Assembly (NCBI GenBank): GCA_013821455.1
Contig: JACDGS010000011.1
Location: 1-64,000, forward strand
Direction of reading: 5' to 3'
DNA: 64,000 nucleotides
Source: Chthoniobacterales bacterium
GTDB lineage: Bacteria; Verrucomicrobiota; Verrucomicrobiia; Chthoniobacterales; UBA10450
Shown here: positions 19,591 to 28,751 of the stretch, piece after piece
How positions within the stretch are numbered: the first letter of the stretch is position 1
Layout: the number at the start of each line of letters is the position of its first letter
Made by a program: the position numbers and the translations under genes
The notes under the pieces: model-generated
Told to the model about the DNA's origin: nothing
The model's input: the letters and a program-made list of their open reading frames with translations, nothing else
Databases searched by the model: none

Positions 19591-20091
19591 CTAGCTCATC
19601 CAGCTATTCCACCGCTTCCGCAGCGGCTTCACGTAGCGATCGACGTCAATGTCTTTCACCCGATCGAAGCCGTCCTTGACCGCCTGAGAAACTGCTTCCG
19701 CGGAGTCTTCGTAACCGCGCCGAGCCTTCCGCAAATACGGCATTGCCGGATCCGACATTCCTCGCCAATCGATGTTCTTTAAAGCGTTGCGCAAAGTCAC
19801 GGGCGTCGGCTCTGCCGGCCGCGACGCATAGCGGATGGCCAACCCAATCGCCAAACCCAAAGCCAGCGCGCCTAGAATCGTGGGAACCGGATTTTCGCGC
19901 AGGAAGAATTCTGTGCGTTCGCGCGCGACCATCGCCTTCTGCCGCGTTTGCTCCCAGGTGTCGGAGGCCGCGCTCGAGAATTTGCGGGCACCTTCCTCCA
20001 TGCGGCCACTGCGCTCACTTACTTCCTGCCCGAATTCCGTCTCCGCCATCGGATCATCCTTCGGAAAATTGTCGCCATTGGAATTCTTCAT
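19591..20091 (-). CDS. Small membrane-anchored protein, DUF883/YqjD-like
   Basis: A 166-residue protein with a charged helical N-terminal half (EVSERSGRMEEGARKFSSAA, then DTWEQTRQKAMVARERTEFF), one Gly/Ala-rich membrane segment (TILGALALGLAIGLAIRYAS, ~residues 70-90) and a charged C-terminal tail. The layout, including the FFLRENPVP lead-in to the membrane helix, matches DUF883 (ElaB/YqjD) proteins, which tether ribosomes to the inner membrane in stationary phase in E. coli. The homology call is moderate because most of the C-terminal tail has no counterpart I recognise. Confidence 0.65.
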   Translation of the reverse strand: MKNSNGDNFPKDDPMAETEFGQEVSERSGRMEEGARKFSSAASDTWEQTRQKAMVARERTEFFLRENPVPTILGALALGLAIGLAIRYASRPAEPTPVTLRNALKNIDWRGMSDPAMPYLRKARRGYEDSAEAVSQAVKDGFDRVKDIDVDRYVKPLRKRWNSWMS

Positions 20092-20221
20092 GACAACAAC
20101 TTCGGATTTGCCTGCCTCTTTGCGCGTTGTTTTCCCGTGAAAATGCGCGCGCCGAACTCTTCACGTCCACTTGGCCGGCGAAGGTCGAAGCAATAGCGAA
20201 CTCAACTAAGGAAAGAAAATC

Positions 20222-20743
20222 ATGGACGAAAAAATCGAAAAGACAGGACACGAAAACCGCGACCCGGTGACGGGTGAACCCGGGTCACATCCAGTTGGAA
20301 CCGGCATGGGCACCGCCGGTGGCGCAGTCGCGGGCAGCGCAATCGGCGCGGCGGTCGGCGGACCGGTTGGCGCAGTTGCTGGCGCGATTATCGGCGGGGT
20401 CGCGGGTGCATACGGCGGGCGTGGTGTTGCCGAGGCGGTCAATCCGACAGTCGAAGAAGCGTACTGGCGGGAAAATCACGCCGCCCAAAGCTACGCAAAG
20501 ACAGAATACGACTACGAGCACTACGCCCCGGCGTACCGCGTGGGTTACGAAGCTGTCGGCAAATATCCCGGGAAATCTTTCGACGAGCTGGAAGATGATT
20601 TGGCCTTGGACTACGAAAAAGCCCAACCCGGCTCGGCCTTGCCGTGGGATCATGTGCGTCCCGCCACGAAAGCTGCCTGGGACAAAGTGAGCGGTGTGAC
20701 CGGCGCGCGGGACCCGTCTCGCGGGATTCGCGGTTCGGTTTAA
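20222..20743 (+). CDS. Glycine-zipper protein of unknown function
   Basis: A 173-residue protein whose residues ~25-70 form a glycine zipper (GMGTAGGAVAGSAIGAAVGG, then AGAIIGGVAGAYGGRG) able to insert in a membrane. A soluble Tyr/Asp-rich part follows (YWRENHAAQSYAKTEYDYEH, then YEAVGKYPGKSFDELED). Similar proteins occur widely in bacteria near stress genes, with no known function. A good ribosome binding site (AAGGAAAG) lies 10 bp before the ATG. It is divergent from the DUF883-like gene. Confidence 0.75.
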   Translation: MDEKIEKTGHENRDPVTGEPGSHPVGTGMGTAGGAVAGSAIGAAVGGPVGAVAGAIIGGVAGAYGGRGVAEAVNPTVEEAYWRENHAAQSYAKTEYDYEHYAPAYRVGYEAVGKYPGKSFDELEDDLALDYEKAQPGSALPWDHVRPATKAAWDKVSGVTGARDPSRGIRGSV

Positions 20744-20764
20744 TTAGGCGATCGATATTTTAGC

Positions 20765-20790
20765 GCGCGGCGGAGGTTGCTCCGCCGCGC
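20765..20790. terminator. Perfect 11-bp hairpin, possible terminator
   Basis: Arms GCGCGGCGGAG and CTCCGCCGCGC around a GTTG loop, 21 bp after the stop of the glycine-zipper gene and 23 bp before the next ATG. No T-run follows on either strand, so it would be an atypical terminator or a transcript-stabilising hairpin. Confidence 0.45.
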
Positions 20791-20813
20791 GGCGCCCGCT
20801 AGAGAAATGTCGG

Positions 20814-21386
20814 ATGATCGATGCCTTTAGTTATCTCTCGGTCCTTCTCTCGATCATTATCGGTCTCGCTATCACCCAGCTTTTGCAGGGTTTTGGCCGC
20901 ATCATTCAAGCGCGCGAACACGTTCGGATTTTTTGGCCTTCGCTCGCGTGGGCGGGCCTGCTTATTCTGGTTTGCGTGCAATCCTGGTGGGCCATGTTCG
21001 GGCTTCGTTCCCACGAGGATTGGAGTTTCTTCCCCTTCCTCGTCGTCGTCGCACAAACGATCGATCTTTATCTCGTCACCGCGCTCGTCCTGCCCGAGAT
21101 CGCGCCCGGCGAAGAGGTGGATTTGCGCACCCATTACTATCGCCAGCTGACCTGGTTTTATTGCCTAACGATCGCGTTGATCATGATCAGTCTCGCGAAA
21201 GATCTTGTCTTCAGCGGCTCACTTCCGGCCAACGCCAACACCATCATCCAACTCGGTTTTATGGGGCTGGCGGTCGCGGCGCTGCTCGTTCGCCGAGATT
21301 GGTTTCACAAACTTCTCATCTCCGTGGCCTTCGCGCTCTTTGGCTTGTATGTCGCTCTCCTTTTCACCCAACTCCCGAGCCGGTGA
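20814..21386 (+). CDS. Hypothetical integral membrane protein
   Basis: A 190-residue protein with about six hydrophobic helices: residues 1-22 (YLSVLLSIIIGLAITQLL), ~42-62 (LAWAGLLILVCVQSWWAMFG), ~72-95, ~110-130, ~142-160 and ~165-187. Short charged loops separate the helices and no catalytic motif is visible. The family is not one I can name. It ends 10 bp before the convergent hrpB stop. Confidence 0.7.
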   Translation: MIDAFSYLSVLLSIIIGLAITQLLQGFGRIIQAREHVRIFWPSLAWAGLLILVCVQSWWAMFGLRSHEDWSFFPFLVVVAQTIDLYLVTALVLPEIAPGEEVDLRTHYYRQLTWFYCLTIALIMISLAKDLVFSGSLPANANTIIQLGFMGLAVAALLVRRDWFHKLLISVAFALFGLYVALLFTQLPSR

Positions 21387-21396
21387 ACGCTGCTCG

Positions 21397-24087
21397 CTAC
21401 AGCCAGCGATGCTTTGGATATTTGCGCTGCAATTCCTTTTTGATTTTCGGATAACTCTCCCGCCAAAAAGTGGCGAGATCGTCGGTGATCTGGATCGGCC
21501 GATGATTCGGCGCCAGCACTTCTATCCGCAAAGGCACGCGACCCGGGCCGATCGTTAGGCCATTCTCCACCCCGTAGAGATCCTGGATGCGCGTCGCGAT
21601 GGTCGGCGGCGCGCTCGGCGCATAAGTGATGCGAGCGTTGCGTTCGTTAGGCAATTTGATTCTTTCGGGCGCGAATTGTTCTAGGGCATTTTGCTGCGCG
21701 GCGCTCAGCCACGATTTAAGCACAGGAGCCACCGGTCGCTCCTTGACCTCCTTGTAGCTCGTCGCGCCGAGGCAGATTTGTTCGATCAAAAGCGCGCGTT
21801 CCGACTCGCCGATCGGCGGCAGTTCCAGGTCGGGAAATCGCGCCGCGGCGAAATTCAGGCGCGCGATCCATTGCTCGATCGCGTGATCCCATTTTTTCAG
21901 CGGACAAGTGCCGGCGATCACCTCCCGCGCGAGCAGACTGGCGGCGTCGTTAGGCGGAACGCGCTCCGTTTTCTTTTCCTCCAGCACGAGATCGTGAAAA
22001 AGCGTGGCTTTTCGGCCCAGCACCCGACGCAGCGTCGGATCGAAAAAGACCTCCACTTTTCCCCGGATCGCGTCCGGAAAAAATTCGCCTAACCATTCTG
22101 CATTGATCGCCGTCGCGAGCGTCAGCAGCACTTGTCGTTCGCCATCGCTCGCTTCGATCTCGCGAATTTCCGAGGCGACAAGGAGCCGCGCGCGATGCAC
22201 CACGCTCGCGCGCGCAAGGACGCCGCGGCGCTGATGCACGAGCGCGCAACGCAGCGTTCCTTCGTCGAGTCGCGCCGCCACCTGATCGGGGAAACCGGTG
22301 AGGACGCAGCGCGCGATCGCATCCGGTTTCGCTTCGCGCTCCGCGACATCAAGACCTTCCGCGCGAGCGATGGCGAGGAATTGTTCCCAAAGCTGCGCGG
22401 CCTCGCGCGCGGCGCCGGCGTTCACGCCTAACGACGCGCAACGCCGCGGATCGAAGTTATTTTTCTCCGCAAAACGAAACGCCCGCAGCAGAATGAAAAG
22501 GTCGGACTCGTCCTCGTTGCCAAGGAAATCATCGCGCTCCTCGCGCATTTGTTTTCCCTCCGCGCGGCGTAAGAGGCTGCGCCCTTGGGTGAGCGCAGCG
22601 ATCAGCGCGATCACGCGCACGCAACCTTCCTCCTGCGCCGCGAGCAACATGCGCGCGTAACGCGGATGCACCGGGAACGCGAGCATGCGCTGGCCTAACG
22701 ACGTGATCGCACCGGCCGTGTGGTCGTCGCGGGAGACTTCTCCGCTGGGGAGCGCACGCGCCTCGCGTGCTGGTGGTGGCGCCTCGCCACCACGAACTTG
22801 CTCAGACGCGCCAAACGTTTGTAAAGTTCGCGACGGCGAGGCGCCGTCGCCGGCACGCGAGGCGCGTGCGCTCCCCAACGCGCCCAGATCCGCGAGCAGC
22901 CGCCCGGCGTTTTCCAGCGCTTTTGGCTCGGGCGGTTCGAGCCAGCGGAAACCAGCCACGTCCTCGATTCCGCTCGCTTTCAAAGTCAACACGACTTCCG
23001 CAAGATCGAGCCGCTTTACCTCGGGCAACTCCTGCGCTGCGCGCTCGATGTGTTCGCGCTCCGTCCAGAGCCGCAGGCAATGTCCCGGCGTGGTCCGGCC
23101 CGCTCGGCCTGCGCGCTGATCGGCGGCGGCGCGGCTGATCTTTTCGATGAAGAGTGTGTTAATCCCGCGGCGCGGATCGAACCGCGCGATGCGGGCAAGG
23201 CCGGCGTCGATGACGAGGCGCACGCCGTCGATCGTGAGGGAAGTTTCGGCGACATTGGTCGCGACGATCACCCTCCGCTTTTCGTTAGGCGCGAGGGCAG
23301 CGTCCTGTTCGTTAGGCGGAAGTTCGCTATAGAGCGGCAGGGCGACGAAGCGATCGCTCATCCGGGAGGCGCGGATGGCTGCGAGCGTGCGCGTGATTTC
23401 GTATTTGCCCGGCATGAAAATCAGCACGTCGCCTTCAGTGCGCGGAGCAAGCCGTTCCAATTCGTCCGCGGCTAAATCCCAAACCGGATAATTTTCCGCC
23501 CGGACCGGTTTCGTGAGGTATTCGATCGTCACCGGATGTGTGCGGCCGCTCGAAGTGAGCACCGGACAGGGCGCGAGATATTTTTCCAGCTTGTCCGATT
23601 CAAGCGTCGCGGACATGACCATGAGAAGCAGGTCGGGCCGTTTCGTTTCCTGCAGCTGGAGCGCGCGCGCCAGCGTGATGTCGCCGTAAAGATGACGTTC
23701 ATGGAATTCGTCGAAGAGAATGGCAGAGACGCCACGCAGCTCCGGGTCTTGCAGAAGTTGGCGGAGAAGAATGCCCTCGGTCACGAAGCGGATGCGCGTT
23801 TTGGCAGAGGCGATTTTCTCAAAGCGAATCTGGTAGCCCACCTCCTGGCCTAACGAACCCCCGCGTTCCTGCGCGACGCGTTTGGCGAGGAGGCGCGCGG
23901 CGAGTCGCCGTGGTTGCAGGATGACGACTTCGCCCGCGTCCAACGAACCGTGGTCGAGGAGAATTTGCGGGACCTGGGTGGATTTGCCGGAGCCGGTGGG
24001 CGCTTGGAGAATGAGGCGCGGTTGTTGGCCTAACGAACTCGCGATCGCCCCCTCCAGCTCGTAAATGGGCAGGTCGCGCGGAGTCAT
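21397..24087 (-). CDS. hrpB: ATP-dependent helicase HrpB (DEAH box)
   Basis: DEAH-box helicase of the HrpA/HrpB group; its cellular target is poorly known. The 896-residue product begins TPRDLPIYELEGAI, then has motif I QAPTGSGKSTQVP, motif II as ILFDEFHERHLYGD, motif III MSATLES and motif VI DQRAGRAGRTTPGHC. The HrpB C-terminal domain follows (GQRMLAFPVHPRYARML, ending YPKIKKELQRKYPKHRW). Between LLADLGAL and GAITSLGQRM lies about 54 extra residues encoded largely by a family B palindromic repeat (22747-22876), kept in frame. Nine CGTTAGGC words lie in the gene, the densest cluster in the window. ATG 24087 was preferred to an upstream in-frame codon. Confidence 0.95.
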   Translation of the reverse strand: MTPRDLPIYELEGAIASSLGQQPRLILQAPTGSGKSTQVPQILLDHGSLDAGEVVILQPRRLAARLLAKRVAQERGGSLGQEVGYQIRFEKIASAKTRIRFVTEGILLRQLLQDPELRGVSAILFDEFHERHLYGDITLARALQLQETKRPDLLLMVMSATLESDKLEKYLAPCPVLTSSGRTHPVTIEYLTKPVRAENYPVWDLAADELERLAPRTEGDVLIFMPGKYEITRTLAAIRASRMSDRFVALPLYSELPPNEQDAALAPNEKRRVIVATNVAETSLTIDGVRLVIDAGLARIARFDPRRGINTLFIEKISRAAADQRAGRAGRTTPGHCLRLWTEREHIERAAQELPEVKRLDLAEVVLTLKASGIEDVAGFRWLEPPEPKALENAGRLLADLGALGSARASRAGDGASPSRTLQTFGASEQVRGGEAPPPAREARALPSGEVSRDDHTAGAITSLGQRMLAFPVHPRYARMLLAAQEEGCVRVIALIAALTQGRSLLRRAEGKQMREERDDFLGNEDESDLFILLRAFRFAEKNNFDPRRCASLGVNAGAAREAAQLWEQFLAIARAEGLDVAEREAKPDAIARCVLTGFPDQVAARLDEGTLRCALVHQRRGVLARASVVHRARLLVASEIREIEASDGERQVLLTLATAINAEWLGEFFPDAIRGKVEVFFDPTLRRVLGRKATLFHDLVLEEKKTERVPPNDAASLLAREVIAGTCPLKKWDHAIEQWIARLNFAAARFPDLELPPIGESERALLIEQICLGATSYKEVKERPVAPVLKSWLSAAQQNALEQFAPERIKLPNERNARITYAPSAPPTIATRIQDLYGVENGLTIGPGRVPLRIEVLAPNHRPIQITDDLATFWRESYPKIKKELQRKYPKHRWL
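22747..22876. repeat. Palindromic repeat, family B, inside hrpB
   Basis: Starts GGGGAGCGCACGCGCCTCGC and ends in the exact reverse complement, GCGAGGCGCGTGCGCTCCCC; inner arms include GGTGGCGCCTCGCC. It is closely related to the copy at 1-136. It lies within the hrpB frame and is translated on the minus strand (Gly/Ala/Arg/Ser-rich). Confidence 0.88.
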
Positions 24088-24095
24088 CGGCGAAC

Positions 24096-24201
24096 GTAAC
24101 ACAGGCGTCTCGCCTGTTGGTCACGCGGGCGTCCCGCCTGCGTGTTTCGAGGTTGCGGGCGAGACGCCCGCTCGACCTGACAGGCGGGACGCCTGTGTTA
24201 C
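24096..24201. repeat. Palindromic repeat, family C
   Basis: Inverted repeat with outer arms GTAACACAGGCGTCTCGCCTG and CAGGCGGGACGCCTGTGTTAC (both slightly shortened here) and inner Cys-free GC arms (GCGGGCGTCCCGCC against GGCGAGACGCCCGC). It occupies the gap between hrpB and the threonine aldolase gene; the aldolase stop codon TAA is its last base triplet. Single copy in the window. Confidence 0.85.
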
Positions 24202-25217
24202 GCGACAAAATCCGCGGCGAAGTCGGCGATGTCGCGGTCGGTCACCGACCATGAGCACATGATCCGATAAATATCGGGCTCGATGAACTTGTAGAAATGC
24301 CAGCCGCGCGCGTGCAGTCGCGCCACCTTCTCGTTAGGCAAACGCAGAAAAAGCGCGCTCGCTTCGCAGGGGAAAACCAATTCCGTCTCGAGTTGTTCGG
24401 CGAGTTTCTTCGCCGCGTCATTGGCGTGGCGCGCGTTCGTTAGCCAAACATCGCTCTCCAGCAGCCCGGTCCATGGCGCGGCGACGAAACGCATCTTCGA
24501 AGCCAACTGCGCCGCCTGTTTCGCGCGGTAATCGAACTCGCTCGCCAACTCGCGTTTGAAGAAAACAACCAGCTCGCCGACCGCGGTCCCGTTCTTGGTT
24601 CCGCCAAAAGAGAGGACATCGACGCCACGTTCCCAAGTGATCTCGCGCGGTTTGCAGCCTAACGACACCACCGCATTCGCGAAACGCGCGCCGTCCATAT
24701 GCATGAGCAGCCCACGCTCTTTTGCGAAATCCGCGATCGCTTCCAACTCGTTAGGCCGATAGACCGTTCCCAATTCAATCGATTGCGTAACGCTGATGAC
24801 GTGCGGCTTCGGCGAATGCAGCTCGCGTTGCCGCGCGATCACGTCGGCCGCATCGGCGAGATCGATTTTGCCGTTCGCGCCGCCGACGCGGAGCAACTTC
24901 GAGCCTCCGGAAAAAAACTCCGGCGCGCCACATTCGTCGGTCTCGATGTGCGAATGCTCATGGCAGAGCACGCTGTGAAACGGCCGGCAAAGCTGCGCGA
25001 GCGAGAGCGAGTTCGCGGCCGTGCCGTTGAAGACAAAGAAACTCTCGCATTCCGTCTCGAAAATTTCGCGCACGCGATCGCAGACGCGCTTCGTCCAGCG
25101 ATCGTCGCCATAGGAAGCGACGCCGTCTTGATTCGCTTCGGCCAAAGCCGCCCAGGCTTCCGGGCAAATGGCCGCCGTGTTATCGCTGGCAAATTCGTAA
25201 CGGTCGCGATGCGGCAT
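24198..25217 (-). CDS. ltaE: Low-specificity L-threonine aldolase (PLP-dependent)
   Basis: Cleaves L-threonine/allo-threonine to glycine and acetaldehyde. The 339-residue product has fold-type I PLP features: FVFNGTAANSLSLAQL, the His-containing CHEHSHIETDECGAPEF, LHMDGARFANAVVSLG, and the PLP lysine in LSFGGTKNGTAVGE. Its C-terminal end (RIMCSWSVTDRDIADFA) is typical of the aldolase/beta-eliminating lyase family. It follows hrpB's start on the same strand across a palindromic repeat. Four CGTTAGGC words lie in or beside it. Confidence 0.9.
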   Translation of the reverse strand: MPHRDRYEFASDNTAAICPEAWAALAEANQDGVASYGDDRWTKRVCDRVREIFETECESFFVFNGTAANSLSLAQLCRPFHSVLCHEHSHIETDECGAPEFFSGGSKLLRVGGANGKIDLADAADVIARQRELHSPKPHVISVTQSIELGTVYRPNELEAIADFAKERGLLMHMDGARFANAVVSLGCKPREITWERGVDVLSFGGTKNGTAVGELVVFFKRELASEFDYRAKQAAQLASKMRFVAAPWTGLLESDVWLTNARHANDAAKKLAEQLETELVFPCEASALFLRLPNEKVARLHARGWHFYKFIEPDIYRIMCSWSVTDRDIADFAADFVA

Positions 25218-25345
25218 GCGCGGAAGCCGTAGCCGCGGTCCGTCACGCGGGCAACCGCCTAACGAAAAGAGAAACGCCTGGCCGGGAGCGATGCTTGCCT
25301 AATCTCAGACTCCTCCCGCCAAGCGACTCACCTCTGTAAGATCTT

Positions 25346-25462
25346 TTAGGTGCAACCGCGCAGCAAAAAGATCACCACCAGCACAGGAATCGGAATTCCC
25401 AAAAGCCAGAGAAGCATATAACCGAGTGCGCCTTTTTCTTTGATTCGTTCGGTGAGTTTCAT
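25346..25462 (-). CDS. Small single-helix membrane protein (38 aa)
   Basis: A short open frame: MKLTERIKEKGALGYMLLWL, continuing with a hydrophobic stretch (LGIPIPVLVVIFLLRG) and ending CT. A charged amphipathic N-terminus followed by one membrane helix is a sensible small protein layout. It lies alone between the aldolase gene and the family D repeat, and the frame is clean. No function is known to me. Confidence 0.6.
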   Translation of the reverse strand: MKLTERIKEKGALGYMLLWLLGIPIPVLVVIFLLRGCT

Positions 25463-25524
25463 AGTTGGAGTTTGTTACAATTTTATTCGGCGTTGCTGCG
25501 CTTTGTGGGCGTGCGGGAAGAGAA

Positions 25525-25622
25525 TTGGACAGGATTAACAGGATTAATTGGATTCGAGGGAAAGAAGATCGTCGCCGCGCCTGGCTTTTTCCCCATCCTG
25601 TAAATCCCGTTAATCCTGTCCA
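25525..25622. repeat. Palindromic repeat, family D (ggacaggattaacagg type)
   Basis: Inverted repeat with outer arms TTGGACAGGATTAACAGGAT and ATCCCGTTAATCCTGTCCAA around a unique core. This AT-richer word is a known type of intergenic repeat in several environmental phyla. It lies just ahead of the PutA-like gene. Single copy in the window. Confidence 0.85.
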
Positions 25623-25670
25623 AATTTCCGGCTCCTTTGCCGAAACCGGCGGCGCGCCTTATCGTCGCCG

Positions 25671-28600
25671 ATGAGTTTACAAGCCGAGATCGAACGGCGC
25701 GGCGAAGAGATTTTTGCGTTGGTCGATCAACACCCCGAATCGCTTTTCAGCGCCGCGGGATTCTACCAGCGGATGATGGCCTTCTCGATGCGCGACGAGA
25801 AGTTCAAGGTGCAGATGTTTCGCTTCGTCGATGTCCTCGCGTCGCTCCGGCGCTCGGGCGATATCGTGGAGCACTTGCGCGAATATTTCGCCGGGATGGA
25901 CAACAGCATCGTCCCGATGATGAAGACCGGCCTGCGCGCCGCCGGCATTTTCCCCTGGCTCACGGCGACGATTTTGCGCCGCAACGTCTCCGGGATGGCG
26001 CGGCAATTCATCGCCGGTCGCGATGGCGCCGACGTGATGAAGACGCTGCGCAAAAAGCGGAAGGAGAAAATCGGCTTCACCGTCGATTTGTTAGGCGAAG
26101 CGGTCGTGAGCGAAAAAGAAGCGGACGAGTACGCGGCGCGCGCGATGGAGTTGCTCGACACGCTCTCGCGCGAGACCGCGGGCTGGACCGATCCGTTAGG
26201 CAAAAACGCCGAGCTTTTTCCGGTGGTGAATCTCTCCGTAAAAATCTCCGCGTTTTATTCGCAGATGAATCCGGCCGACCCGGAAGAGGCGATCGCGCAT
26301 CTCGCGCCGAAGCTGCGGCCGATCCTCCGCCGCGCCAAGGAGGTAGGCGCGTTTGTGAATTTCGACATGGAAAGTTACGCGCACAAAAACGCCACGCTCC
26401 AGCTTTTCAAAACACTTTTCACCGAGGCGGAGTTCGCCGAGTGGCCGCGCGCCGGGATCGTGATTCAGGCTTACCTCCGCGACTCCGAGCGCGATCTGCG
26501 CGAGCTAATCGAATGGGGGAGAAAACGCGGTACGCGTTTCGCCGTCAGGCTGGTGAAAGGCGCGTATTGGGATTACGAAAAAATCGTCGCGGCGCAGAAC
26601 GGCTGGATCTGCCCGGTCTATCTGCAAAAGCCGGAGAGCGACGCGAATTTTGAAGTCTGCACGCGTCTCCTGCTCGAGAACGAAGAGATCGTCACCTCGG
26701 CCTTCGGTTCGCACAACGTGCGCAGTATCGCGCACGCGATTGCTTACGCGGAGTCGTTAGGCATCGACCAGAGCCGTTTCGAATTTCAGCTCCTTTATGG
26801 CATGGCCGGGCCGATCAAGCGCGCCCTGGTCGAGATGGGCTATCGGGTGCGCGAATATTCGCCCGTGGGCGAGCTGCTCCCAGGCATGTCGTATCTCGTT
26901 AGGCGATTGCTCGAAAACACTTCCAACGAAGGATTTTTGCGCGCGAAATTTTCCGATCAACAATCGACCGCGCTGCTCCTGCGCGATCCGAACGAGTTGA
27001 TCGCGAGCGAGCCGGGCGTCGCTCTGCCGCTCGACGGCGACATCGATCCCGAGACGCCGCCGGGCGACAGTTACGAGAACGCGACGCTGATTAATTTCGT
27101 CCATCGCCAGACGCAGGAGCAGATGAAATCCGCTCTGCGCGAAGTGCGCGCGCGCTTTGGGCGCAAGTATTCCCTAACGATCAACGGCGAAAAAGTCACG
27201 ACCGGGAAATGGATGCCGTCGGTTAATCCGAGCGTGCTTAACGAGATTGTCGGCAGCGTGGCGGACGGCGGAACTCCCGAGGCGGAGCGCTGCGTCAAAG
27301 CCGCGCGCGGTGCCTTCGATCAATGGTCGCGCACTTCCGTGGAGCATCGCGCGCGACTGCTCGAACGCGTCGCCGCGGTGATGGAGCGTCGTCGTTTCGA
27401 ACTTTGCGCGGTCGAAGTTTTCGAAGTCGGGAAACCGTGGGCCGAAGCCGACGGCGACATCCGCGAGGCGATGGATTTTCTCCTCTTCTACGCGCAGCAA
27501 ATGCGCCTGCTCGGCCGGCCGCAACTCACCCAGCACGTGCCTGGCGAGGAAAATTATCAGCACTACTGGGCGCGCGGCGTCGCGCTCGTCATCGCGCCTT
27601 GGAATTTCCCGATCGCGATTCTTTGCGGGATGGTTTCCGCCGCGCTCGTCACCGGCAATACGGTGATCATGAAGCCAGCCGAGCAGTCCGCGATCTGCGG
27701 AGCGCTTCTGATGGAGATGTTCGAGGAAGCGGGCGTGCCTCCGGGTGTGCTGAATTTTCTCAACGGCGACGGCGCATTGGTCGGCGCGCATCTGGTCGAT
27801 CATCCGGATGTTGACCTCATCGCCTTTACCGGATCGCGCGAAGTTGGTTTGAAGATCTGGGAAGCCGGCGGAAAAACGCGGCCGGGTCAGCGCGAGCTGA
27901 AACGGGTCGTCTGCGAAATGGGCGGCAAGAACGCGGTTATCGTCGATTCCGACGCCGATCTCGACGAGACAATCGTCGATTCGATTTACTCGGCCTTTGG
28001 TTATCAGGGACAGAAATGTTCCGCGCTCTCGCGGCTCATCGTGCTCGAAGAAAATTACGATCGCTGCATGGAGCGCCTGCTCGCCGCGGCGGGAAGTTTG
28101 CGCGTCGGAAATCCGGAGGATCCGGGCGTCACGGTTGGCCCGGTGATCGACGAGGTGGCGCACAAACGCATCCTCGAAACGATTGCGCGCGCGAAGAGCG
28201 AAGCGACGCTGGCCTTCCAAGCGCAGGACGTGCCTAACGACGGCTATTTCGTGCCGCCGACCATCTTCACCGACGTAAAGCCGGACGCGCGCATTGCACA
28301 GGAAGAAATTTTCGGGCCGGTCCTGAGCGTAATCAAAGTGCGCGATCTCGACGAAGCGCTCGAAGTCGCCAACGGCACCGACTACGCGCTGACCGCGGGA
28401 TTTTTCTCGCGCAGTCCGGCGAACATCGAGCGTGCGAAAGCGGAGTTGGTCGCGGGCAATGTTTACATCAACCGCAGTTGTACCGGCGCGGTCGTAGGGC
28501 GGCATCCATTTGGCGGATTCAAGATGAGTGGCGGGGGAACAAAGGCCGGCGGCGGCGATTATCTCCTGCAATTCTTGCTCCCGCGCATCGTCACGGAAAA

Positions 28601-28721
28601 CATTATGCGCCACGGCTTCGCGCCAGAAGCGACCCCGCGGTATCGCGATGAGTTCATCGTTAGGCGGCCTGGCACTACGGTGGCGAAAGAGAAGGTGGCA
28701 GGGAGAAACGGGGATCGTTAG
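25671..28721 (+). CDS. putA: Bifunctional proline dehydrogenase / glutamate-semialdehyde dehydrogenase (PutA-like)
   Basis: Oxidises proline to glutamate in two steps. The 1016-residue protein has an N-terminal FAD-dependent PRODH domain (~1-440) with VVNLSVKISAFYSQMNP, FVNFDMESYAHKN, RLVKGAYWDYEK and the signature RRLLENTSNEGFLR. The NAD-dependent P5C dehydrogenase domain (~500-990) has VALVIAPWNFPIAILCGM, AFTGSREVG, catalytic Glu in CEMGGKNAVIV, catalytic Cys in YQGQKCSAL and FGGFKMSGGGTKAGG. No DNA-binding ribbon-helix-helix domain precedes PRODH, so it is not an autorepressor like E. coli PutA. The stop TAG lies in a CGTTAGGC word; five more copies lie inside. Confidence 0.97.
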   Translation: MSLQAEIERRGEEIFALVDQHPESLFSAAGFYQRMMAFSMRDEKFKVQMFRFVDVLASLRRSGDIVEHLREYFAGMDNSIVPMMKTGLRAAGIFPWLTATILRRNVSGMARQFIAGRDGADVMKTLRKKRKEKIGFTVDLLGEAVVSEKEADEYAARAMELLDTLSRETAGWTDPLGKNAELFPVVNLSVKISAFYSQMNPADPEEAIAHLAPKLRPILRRAKEVGAFVNFDMESYAHKNATLQLFKTLFTEAEFAEWPRAGIVIQAYLRDSERDLRELIEWGRKRGTRFAVRLVKGAYWDYEKIVAAQNGWICPVYLQKPESDANFEVCTRLLLENEEIVTSAFGSHNVRSIAHAIAYAESLGIDQSRFEFQLLYGMAGPIKRALVEMGYRVREYSPVGELLPGMSYLVRRLLENTSNEGFLRAKFSDQQSTALLLRDPNELIASEPGVALPLDGDIDPETPPGDSYENATLINFVHRQTQEQMKSALREVRARFGRKYSLTINGEKVTTGKWMPSVNPSVLNEIVGSVADGGTPEAERCVKAARGAFDQWSRTSVEHRARLLERVAAVMERRRFELCAVEVFEVGKPWAEADGDIREAMDFLLFYAQQMRLLGRPQLTQHVPGEENYQHYWARGVALVIAPWNFPIAILCGMVSAALVTGNTVIMKPAEQSAICGALLMEMFEEAGVPPGVLNFLNGDGALVGAHLVDHPDVDLIAFTGSREVGLKIWEAGGKTRPGQRELKRVVCEMGGKNAVIVDSDADLDETIVDSIYSAFGYQGQKCSALSRLIVLEENYDRCMERLLAAAGSLRVGNPEDPGVTVGPVIDEVAHKRILETIARAKSEATLAFQAQDVPNDGYFVPPTIFTDVKPDARIAQEEIFGPVLSVIKVRDLDEALEVANGTDYALTAGFFSRSPANIERAKAELVAGNVYINRSCTGAVVGRHPFGGFKMSGGGTKAGGGDYLLQFLLPRIVTENIMRHGFAPEATPRYRDEFIVRRPGTTVAKEKVAGRNGDR

Positions 28722-28751
28722 GCCAGAGTATCTCTCGGGGCGCGGAATCTT

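Noticed and set aside
27174-28613. 479-residue open frame on the minus strand opposite putA
   Set aside because: It lies wholly within the P5C dehydrogenase part of putA and has an Arg/His-rich composition typical of antisense frames in GC-rich DNA.
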